Positions 57,742 through 64,000 of a DNA stretch of 64,000 nucleotides are shown here, in pieces. The notes beneath the pieces are model-generated. The model was not told the origin of the DNA. It worked only from the letters and a program-made list of their open reading frames with translations, and searched no databases. Each line of letters begins with the position of its first letter. Position 1 is the stretch's first letter. The stretch covers positions 62,001 through 126,000 of the forward strand of contig CAWGCJ010000002.1 of NCBI GenBank assembly GCA_963821095.1. Reading direction: 5' to 3'. Origin of the DNA: CAVPHV01 sp963821095. Its GTDB lineage: Bacteria; Actinomycetota; Acidimicrobiia; Spongiisociales; UBA5794. The translations under genes were made by a program, and so were the position numbers.

Positions 57742-60711
57742 TCAACCATCCACCCCCACGAGGGTGAGGCCGATGATCCCATCGGCATCGCTGTGCGACA
57801 CGGCACCCAGGTAGCCAACGCCGGCGGTCAGGCCGGTCCAGCTGAAGTCGACCGTTCCGGTATCGCCTAGCGTCGCCGAGGCCGGGGCGCCGTCGATCGA
57901 CAGGCTCCCGCCACCCGGCGCCGCCGGCACGTCCCAGAAGTGGAGCGTGTACGGCAACGGTTCATTCGGTACCGACCAACCGTGAACGACCATGGTGTAG
58001 GTGTCGTCCGCCGGTAGGAGAAGCTCGATCAGCTCGTCGGTTCCCCCGTTGGTGCTCGAGGCAATGATGTTGCCGCCGGAGTCCTCGAGGAACAGATCGA
58101 TGTCATCGTCCCCCGGGATCACCAACGACCATCTCACGAAGGCCGAGCCACTGACCGGATAGTCGATCCTGTCAACGCCGCCGGCGTCGTCGTCACCGCT
58201 CGGGTAGGTCTGGTCCGGATCCTGGCTGATGTCGCCACTCACCGGCGCGTCGGCGGACAGCCCATGTGGAGCTGCCGTGTAGTCGCCGCTGTACCCGAAG
58301 AGCACGTCGAAGCTCCCGGAACCTTCGGTTCCACTCCCGGTAACGGAAGGCGGAGCGTCGAACAGTGCACCCCGCACCGCAATCGGGGTGTGAGCCTTGT
58401 ACCCGCTGGCCTTCCAGTCGAGTGAGCCGAAGCTCCAGGAGCCAACCGCGCCGCCACCGTTGTTGGTGATCGTCACTTCGTAGGACGCCACCTCACCCGG
58501 TGCCAGCGTCATCCGGCTGGGACTCACCTCAACGTCGTAGCCGTCGGGCGCGTCGACCTTGACGAACCACTTGACCGTCTCGTCGGCCACGCTGGTGACC
58601 GTACGAGTCACAGTCTGTGATCCGGCAAGTTCGGCAACGCCGATCGAGGCCAGGTTCAGGTCGCTGGCATCACTCGGGATCCCCTCGGCCTCCAGGAAGT
58701 CGCACGATCCGGGCGTGAACACTCCGAGATTGGCGCCACAGGTGAATGCGGCGTACTCGAAGAGGCCGGCGTCGTAGACGATACCCGGGTTGAACGACGA
58801 ACCCGTGCGATGGACCTTGCCGGGCTTGACGTGGCCGGCACCCATGTCGAATGGATCGGCCAGTGTGGCGCGGTCATTGTCAAGAACCCTCTGGTACGAC
58901 GTCGTCATCAACGCCGACTTGGCCATGGCCGGAGACCAATCGGGGTGGACCTGCTTGAGCAAGGCAAACAGACCGGCCACATGCGGGCTCGACATCGACG
59001 TACCGGCGATCGCCTGGAACAGCTCGCCCGGAACGGATCCCGCATCGGGGAACGGCGAATTGCCCGCCAGGATCTGTACGCCCGGGGCCGTGACATCGGG
59101 CTTGATGAGGTCTTCGGCAACCGGATCGGCCCCACGCGACGAGAAGTACGCCATGGTGGGAGCGTTCGGCCATCTTGTGACCTTACCGGTCTTGATGACG
59201 CCCTTTGGTTTCGCAGCCTTGGCGATGTACTCCTTGACCTTCAGACCCGGCGTGTTGTCGATGTGCACCGTGGGCACCCAGTGGGTGTCCGTGAACAGGG
59301 TGTTGTCGTCGGAGTTCTCGTACAAGATCATCCCGGCGCCGCCGGCCTCGTACACTGCCAGGCTCTTGTCAACCCGAGCGATCGCACCGCGGCGACACAG
59401 CACGATCTTGCCGGACACCAAGTCTGGATCGAGCTCGCCCGGGACGCACAGATCGCCACCGGCGAACTCGGCGTCCACCAACGGCACCCTGCCCACCGTG
59501 CCCGGCGTGATCGAAGCACCCTTGACCGTCTTGCTCCACTTCCAATGACCGAATCTCAATTCGCCTTGGAAGAAGCGCCGCTGCGTGCTGGCTCCCACCG
59601 AGGTGAGCCACGGAACTGATGCCGGCCCGCCAATGGTGCCTTCATCCGGCCCGCTGTTGCCGGCCGAGGTTGCCACAAAGACGCCCGCGTCGGCTGCGAA
59701 CAGGAAGGCAATGTCGTCGGCCCCGGCGAGGCTTGGACCCCCACCGACCGAGTAGTTGATCACGTCGACGCCGTCTGCGACCGCTTGGTCGATCGCAGCG
59801 GCAAGGTCGGAACCGAAGCCGCCGAGGTTGCCGAGGCCCTTGTAGGCGATGACGTGGGCCCGGGGAGCGACCCCGGAGATCGTGCCGAGCGGCATCCCGT
59901 ACACATTGGCCGCCACGCCGGCATTGCCGGCTGCAGTCGACGCCGTGTGCGTGCCGTGGCCGTCGTCGTCACGAGCCGAGTCGAACTCGTCCGCCTCGGC
60001 CCCGATCAGTTCTCGGTACGTCAACAGAATCTGCCGGGCACCTATCAGCTTGTTGTTACAGGTGAACGGTGCATCGTTTTCGTTGTGCGCCGTGTTGCCG
60101 AAGTCGCACGCGGGATAGGTGGTCTCGTCAAGCGGTGCAATCGGCGGAGGCGCGTAGCTGCCGTCATCGGCGAAGCTCGGATGCTCCGGCCAGATGCCGC
60201 TGTCGATAACGCCGACAACAACACCTTCACCGGTGACGCCGCTGGCCCAGGCTCCTCTGCGTCCGGTGAGGCCGAGGAACTTGCCGCTCGCGTCGGTATC
60301 GAGCTGACGGAGCTCGTCGGGCATGACGAGCCTGACGCTCTTGTTGGCGGCCAAGGCGACGGCCTCATCATGGCTGATGATGGCGGAGAAGCCATTGAGC
60401 GCGTTGGTGAAGTCGTGCACCTTGTCGTCGGCGTCAGCGCCAACGGCTTCGAGCACTTTCTCGTGGCTCTCGACCAATTCTGCCGCTTGGGCTACGGCCG
60501 GAGCTGTATTGAGGTCCTCAGCGTCGAACTCGACGATCAGTGGCTGAGCTTCCATCACGACGATGTAACTCCCCGTCGTGCTCTCGGCCACCACTTCGTC
60601 GGGCGGAACGGGCGTGAACAAATCGTCTTGCGCTGCGCTGGCAGCGACAGGTGAGAGCGCACCTATCACGAGAGCCAGAAGCGCGGCCAGAATCAACAGT
60701 CTTCGCGACAT
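57742..60711 (-). CDS. secreted subtilisin-like serine protease (S8) with propeptide, PA-like insert and C-terminal domains
   Basis: A 989-residue exported protease. Signal peptide 1-28; inhibitor-type propeptide about 45-130 (YIVVMEAQPLIVEF, LNGFSAIISHDEAVALA). The catalytic triad is Asp in VVGVIDSGIWPEHPSF, His in DDDGHGTHTASTAAGN, and Ser in AGTSMSSPHVAGLFALLKQ, with the oxyanion Asn in ATSAGNSGPDEG. A protease-associated insert (GKIVLCRRGAIARVDKSLAVYEAGGAGMILY) sits between His and Ser. Fibronectin-like and pre-peptidase-like C-terminal sandwiches follow. I start at ATG 60711, giving a clean signal peptide. The layout resembles plant-type subtilases. Confidence 0.93.
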   Translation of the reverse strand: MSRRLLILAALLALVIGALSPVAASAAQDDLFTPVPPDEVVAESTTGSYIVVMEAQPLIVEFDAEDLNTAPAVAQAAELVESHEKVLEAVGADADDKVHDFTNALNGFSAIISHDEAVALAANKSVRLVMPDELRQLDTDASGKFLGLTGRRGAWASGVTGEGVVVGVIDSGIWPEHPSFADDGSYAPPPIAPLDETTYPACDFGNTAHNENDAPFTCNNKLIGARQILLTYRELIGAEADEFDSARDDDGHGTHTASTAAGNAGVAANVYGMPLGTISGVAPRAHVIAYKGLGNLGGFGSDLAAAIDQAVADGVDVINYSVGGGPSLAGADDIAFLFAADAGVFVATSAGNSGPDEGTIGGPASVPWLTSVGASTQRRFFQGELRFGHWKWSKTVKGASITPGTVGRVPLVDAEFAGGDLCVPGELDPDLVSGKIVLCRRGAIARVDKSLAVYEAGGAGMILYENSDDNTLFTDTHWVPTVHIDNTPGLKVKEYIAKAAKPKGVIKTGKVTRWPNAPTMAYFSSRGADPVAEDLIKPDVTAPGVQILAGNSPFPDAGSVPGELFQAIAGTSMSSPHVAGLFALLKQVHPDWSPAMAKSALMTTSYQRVLDNDRATLADPFDMGAGHVKPGKVHRTGSSFNPGIVYDAGLFEYAAFTCGANLGVFTPGSCDFLEAEGIPSDASDLNLASIGVAELAGSQTVTRTVTSVADETVKWFVKVDAPDGYDVEVSPSRMTLAPGEVASYEVTITNNGGGAVGSWSFGSLDWKASGYKAHTPIAVRGALFDAPPSVTGSGTEGSGSFDVLFGYSGDYTAAPHGLSADAPVSGDISQDPDQTYPSGDDDAGGVDRIDYPVSGSAFVRWSLVIPGDDDIDLFLEDSGGNIIASSTNGGTDELIELLLPADDTYTMVVHGWSVPNEPLPYTLHFWDVPAAPGGGSLSIDGAPASATLGDTGTVDFSWTGLTAGVGYLGAVSHSDADGIIGLTLVGVDG

Positions 60712-60961
60712 GTCGAACAATCCCCTCTCTCGATTGTGCCTGGAAAGGCAATTCCAGGTACGAAGCACTCGTTGGTCGGCATCTGCCCCCTTGTGCCGCT
60801 CAACTACTCCGCGTCTTGAATACTAACCGTAGCGGCCGGGGCCCGTTTCGCGCTCGGCACCTCTGACATGGGTTTCGCGCCCTTCCGGCAAAGGCCACGT
60901 ACAGCACTGTCGGTTGGAGGGCGGATCCGAAGGCCCGCCCTCCAACGTCAAACGATGGCGT
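60712..60961. other. 250-bp interval with promoter region of the subtilase gene
   Basis: No gene. It must contain the promoter for the minus-strand subtilase gene. The right end holds a terminator for the beta-helix gene (60913-60946). I see no clear -35/-10 pair. Confidence 0.5.
60913..60946 (-). terminator. terminator after the beta-helix gene
   Basis: GTTGGAGGGCGG pairs perfectly with CCGCCCTCCAAC around a ten-base loop. It lies 15 bp downstream of the stop codon of the minus-strand gene at 60962. Confidence 0.85.
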
Positions 60962-62482
60962 CTAGCGCCAGGTCTGCACCAAGGCGTAGGGATGACCGAA
61001 CATCTTCTCGCGTGCGATCCGATGTTCACCCATCGTCAGCGCCGGAACAGACGGCTCTTCGAATGGCGTGCAACCGATGATTGTGTTGTCGATTCCTTCG
61101 TCGAGCACCTCGTGCATCAGGCACTTGCACCTGACCGTGTTCTCGGTGGTCGACGCATTCAGGAAGATGTCGACGAAGTAGGGATCGAGTCCTGCCAGCT
61201 TGTTGTTGGCGATGTACCAACCGGAGCTGTAGTGGACGATTTCCTCTTCACCGGTGTCCTCGTTTTCGCCCTGGAGTCCCTCCAGCCAGATCCCGGTCTC
61301 TCCGGTTCCGGAGATCCGGTTGCCGAGCACCCTGCCGTCGTCGCTACCTTGCAGGAATATCCCGTTGAACGGGGTGTCGACCAGCTCGATGGTGTTGGCC
61401 CAGATCGTGGCCTTGAGCAGCGACTCGCCGGAGGTCTCCGGCCCAAAGTCGAGCACGCCGATTCCGTCGGCAACGTCGATCGCCCGGATCTCGTTCTTCG
61501 CGGCGACCATCGAGCTCTCCGTGCTGTACTCGTCGGCAACGCCGAGAATCCCCCACCAATGCACGTCATTGATGTGGTTGCCCATGACCACTGCCCGCGA
61601 ATCCCCCGCGCCGGCGAACAGTACGCCTAGGCCAATGTCATCGAAACGGTTGGCTTGCCAGGGCTGCTTGCCCCCAACCGTGACCCTGGAGTCCTCAACG
61701 GCGATAACCGTGACGGCCTGCCCGTGCCCGCTGAAGGACGAGCCCTGGACCGTCACCTGGCCCCGCAGCCGGGTGTCGGTGCACACGTCTGAGGGTTCCG
61801 TCATGTCGACAGAAACGCCTCCACCAAGATTCTGCCAAACAACCACATCCGCGGAGAGGTCCGGGAACTCGCTTTCGAACCCAATCCGGTGCGCACGAAA
61901 TCGATGGTCGACAATCCCGGGGCATTCGCCCGTGAAAGGACCAACGCTTGTCGTCGCGTAGACCCCACCAATGGACCACTCCTCGAAACCAAACCCCTCG
62001 TCGTCCACGAAGCTCTCCCAAGGTGCGGCGCACGGTGCATCGCCCCCGATGGCAAACGTCAGGTCGCGCAGGGCCACCTTGCTGGCGACAAAAGTCAGCA
62101 GGTGCGGGTAGGTGTTGATCTCGGCGAACCGGGCTACGCAGTCGAGCCCGCCGGGCAGCGTCAGAATCGTCGTTTTGTCCTTTCCGGCGCCTCTGAACCA
62201 CCCCACGAAGCCATCCGCCACGAGGAAGGATGTGTAGTAGTCGCCCTCGACCAGGCGGACGTGAGCCCACGGCATCGAGGTTGCAAGGTCCAGTGCGCAT
62301 TGCAGGTTCTCCGTATCATCCACGCCCGTCGGCAGGACGGTGATGCGCTTGTGGTGGACCTTCACATAGTGGTTGTCGCACTCGATCGTCGTGTCCCCAG
62401 CGCTCGCCACCGGAGCGAGGACCAGAATCGACGCCACCAAGGCGACGCTGACGAACACGAACACGCTGCTGCGTGATCGCAT
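60962..62482 (-). CDS. secreted right-handed parallel beta-helix protein
   Basis: A 506-residue exported protein. Signal peptide 1-28 (VFVSVALVASILVLAPVASAG). The body has many short repeats of the pectate-lyase/NosD-like beta-helix type (AVVMGNHINDVHWWGILGV, ATIWANTIELVDTPFNGIFLQGS, GRVLGNRISGTGETGIWLEG). Several Cys residues probably form disulfides. Catalytic residues cannot be assigned, so it may be a polysaccharide lyase or a structural or binding protein. GGAGGGGAGT precedes the ATG. Confidence 0.82.
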   Translation of the reverse strand: MRSRSSVFVFVSVALVASILVLAPVASAGDTTIECDNHYVKVHHKRITVLPTGVDDTENLQCALDLATSMPWAHVRLVEGDYYTSFLVADGFVGWFRGAGKDKTTILTLPGGLDCVARFAEINTYPHLLTFVASKVALRDLTFAIGGDAPCAAPWESFVDDEGFGFEEWSIGGVYATTSVGPFTGECPGIVDHRFRAHRIGFESEFPDLSADVVVWQNLGGGVSVDMTEPSDVCTDTRLRGQVTVQGSSFSGHGQAVTVIAVEDSRVTVGGKQPWQANRFDDIGLGVLFAGAGDSRAVVMGNHINDVHWWGILGVADEYSTESSMVAAKNEIRAIDVADGIGVLDFGPETSGESLLKATIWANTIELVDTPFNGIFLQGSDDGRVLGNRISGTGETGIWLEGLQGENEDTGEEEIVHYSSGWYIANNKLAGLDPYFVDIFLNASTTENTVRCKCLMHEVLDEGIDNTIIGCTPFEEPSVPALTMGEHRIAREKMFGHPYALVQTWR

Positions 62483-62818
62483 GATGTACTCCCCTCCGTC
62501 CCCTCCGGTTGGTGGCCGGCCATCACAGGCGCGACGGCTGGATGGACCACACCCAAAGAGAACTCACGCCCATCCCCTCTCCCGTTCTCGCAATGACCAC
62601 CAACGGACACCGTACGTGCCTGCCGCCTGCAGGATGAGGGGCAAAGGGCCCAAAAGTGGCAACCCGGCTGGGAACGCCGGCCCGCCTTCTCCTCCGACCG
62701 TATGGCCGTGCTCAATGGCACGCTCAACTCTCGGGTCATCGTCTCACAGTTCCACCCGGCGAGCTACCGCATACCCAGCGTCCAAGCGCAATCGCCTCCA
62801 GTTGGCTGTGTGGCCGGG
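62483..62818. other. 336-bp gene-free interval
   Basis: No supported gene. It must hold the promoter of the minus-strand beta-helix gene. One palindrome, TGGCCGGCCA (62513-62522), lies about 30 bp upstream of that ATG. I looked for a riboswitch fold around 62640-62700 and could not support one. Confidence 0.5.
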
Positions 62819-63010
62819 CTAGTTGTCGTTTGGGCGGTCGGCGGCGGATTGGAGGACTATTCCGAGGACGAGACCCACGCCGATGAAGGCCGGGAACAAC
62901 GCAAAGGTGTCGGTAGCGATCCACACCACGAATCCGATCACCACTCCAGTGACCATTCCGACGGCGAACACCATCACGGACGTTGGGGAATCCTGGTCGG
63001 GCATCCTCAT
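62819..63010 (-). CDS. small two-helix membrane protein
   Basis: A 63-residue protein. Two hydrophobic segments (VMVFAVGMVTGVVIGFVVWIA and FPAFIGVGLVLGIVLQSAA) form a hairpin in the membrane; the ends are polar. ATG 63010 is chosen because GGAGG lies five bases upstream; an ATG four codons earlier would overlap that site. No family recognised. Confidence 0.7.
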   Translation of the reverse strand: MRMPDQDSPTSVMVFAVGMVTGVVIGFVVWIATDTFALFPAFIGVGLVLGIVLQSAADRPNDN

Positions 63011-63181
63011 GTCGACCTCCATCTGCGAGTGTCATTGTCGCACGACCGGGCTATGGGTCGAAGGTCACCTGCGCACTATCTCGATGCGCGAATTGGCGCG
63101 GGGCGATCTGAGGTGCGTGTGGTGGTGGTTGGGTCGGTTGGCCCTGTCAACGTTGGGGGTGGTGGATACGATCGAAAGCGG

Positions 63182-64000
63182 ATGTCTGTGAGAGACTCAT
63201 CGACCAATCCTCGGCGACGCCGGGTCGCACCGTTTGTTGCGGCCGTTGACAATCCTGTGCGGCGGCGTTTCTCGCTTCTGGTGGTCGGGATTCTCGCTGC
63301 GTCGGGCCTGATGGTGTTTGCAGGGAGTCCCCGTCTTGGAGCGGACGAGGTGCGCGGCGCGCTCACGGAACCTGAACTGACGTCGCCCGACGTCGGGGCG
63401 GTGGAGATTGTCGACTATTCGTGGTTCCTCCCGGTCGGGGAGTCGGGTCCGGCTCTTCATCGATTCGAGGGGACGTTGACGGTGCCGCGCATTGAGATGC
63501 AGCGAAGTTCCTACGCCTACGCGACCGAGCGGTTCTTCCCTGGCTTCTCGGTCGGATTCGTCGCAGTTGACGACCATCTCGTCCCGTCAGAACGTTCGAT
63601 CATCCTCAAACCCGACAACTGGTCGCTGATCCTGTCGCCGGGCAGGGTCTGGTCCGAGCCGGGAGACAACGGACGCTCGCGAGCTTCATTCCCCTTCACC
63701 CTCGGAAGTCCACCCGACCGGCAATACGGTGCCGGTGAAACCCACAACGGGGTCGCCGCGTTCCTGTTCGACGACACCAGCGTGTCCTCGTTCCGGTTCC
63801 AGATCACGCAGGAGACGGCTCCCGACGGCAACATCTACGACATGTGGGGCCAGGTGCCCATGGAGTACCAACCAGGAGTCATCGACGACACCGGAGACAT
63901 AGCGAGCAGCTTCGCCCAGGAGGTGGCCGATCAGGTTTCGGTGGCCGATTGGTCTGATCTCGAGGCGCAGGTCGACGCTGATGTCCTCGACTCGTTCACC
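63182..64000 (+). CDS. exported or membrane-anchored protein, N-terminal part, runs off the window
   Basis: Open from ATG 63182 to the window edge (273 codons, no stop). It starts M-S-V-R-D-S-S-T-N-P-R-R-R-R, then RRRFSLLVVGILAASGLMVF, a membrane/signal-anchor segment near residues 28-47. The following extracytoplasmic part is beta-rich (VEIVDYSWFLPVGESGPALHRFEGTLTVP; FRFQITQETAPDGNIYDMWG). I do not recognise the domain. It is divergent from the small membrane protein at 62819. Confidence 0.75.
   Translation, partial: MSVRDSSTNPRRRRVAPFVAAVDNPVRRRFSLLVVGILAASGLMVFAGSPRLGADEVRGALTEPELTSPDVGAVEIVDYSWFLPVGESGPALHRFEGTLTVPRIEMQRSSYAYATERFFPGFSVGFVAVDDHLVPSERSIILKPDNWSLILSPGRVWSEPGDNGRSRASFPFTLGSPPDRQYGAGETHNGVAAFLFDDTSVSSFRFQITQETAPDGNIYDMWGQVPMEYQPGVIDDTGDIASSFAQEVADQVSVADWSDLEAQVDADVLDSFT

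Noticed and set aside
62640..62710. Possible nucleotide-sensing riboswitch in the space upstream of the beta-helix gene
   Set aside because: Some short stems are possible, but the conserved bases of the c-di-GMP or c-di-AMP riboswitches are missing.

Overview
The window looks like a chromosomal segment of a GC-rich actinobacterium, most plausibly of the Acidimicrobiia type. The basis is a mycothiol synthase (mshD), a phosphatidylinositol-mannoside gene trio (CDP-alcohol phosphotransferase, PatA-like acyltransferase, PimA-like mannosyltransferase), a DivIVA-domain protein, paired crcB genes and a red-type RuBisCO with phosphoribulokinase. No tRNA, rRNA, CRISPR array, integrase or insertion sequence was seen. 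Taxonomy is inferred from gene content only.

Left part (1-20.7 kb, mostly minus strand). This is a conserved actinobacterial block, read from high to low coordinates: thrS, pgsA/patA/pimA, pdxS/pdxT/yebC, ruvC/ruvA/ruvB, queA/tgt, yajC/secD (cut by the window edge). It follows the order of the Mycobacterium tuberculosis thrS-to-secD region, with interruptions. Between thrS and pgsA lie a large MMPL/RND exporter, a small membrane protein and gltA. Between pimA and pdxS lie a crotonase, an ECF sigma/anti-sigma pair and an SRPBCC protein. Between ruvB and queA lies an unrecognised gene next to a decayed duplicate of the 3' end of ruvC.

Middle part (20.7-36.9 kb). An APH-fold protein with altered catalytic residues is followed by a zinc-ribbon membrane protein, a perfect 110-bp direct repeat, mshD, a patatin, a DivIVA-domain protein and a lone Flp-type pilin. 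Then come a complete branched-chain amino-acid ABC system (livJ facing livHMGF), a very large secreted multidomain metallophosphoesterase, a K+ channel, and a ParA ATPase with a zinc-ribbon partner.

Carbon fixation region (36.9-42.8 kb). Two fluoride channel subunits and a PII-like DUF190 protein run directly into prk-rbcL-rbcS. A SulP transporter converges on rbcS. The small subunit stops before the C-terminal extension usual in red-type enzymes.

Right part (42.9-64 kb). A translationally coupled FAD oxidoreductase, DUF1365 and CFA-synthase-like operon points to modification of membrane fatty acids. A DUF1295 protein and a second CFA-like methyltransferase lie 6 kb away. The rest includes an RRM RNA-binding protein with a structured leader, a MarR-controlled pirin/VOC operon with a clear palindromic operator, several lipoproteins with Thr/Ser-rich linkers, and large secreted proteins (a frameshifted glycoside hydrolase, a subtilase and a beta-helix protein). 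A 30-residue membrane microprotein follows the glycoside hydrolase. The last gene runs off the right edge.

Gene starts were re-chosen from ribosome-binding sites, family lengths and ATGA/GTGA overlaps. Functions rest on motifs recognised by eye, not on database searches.
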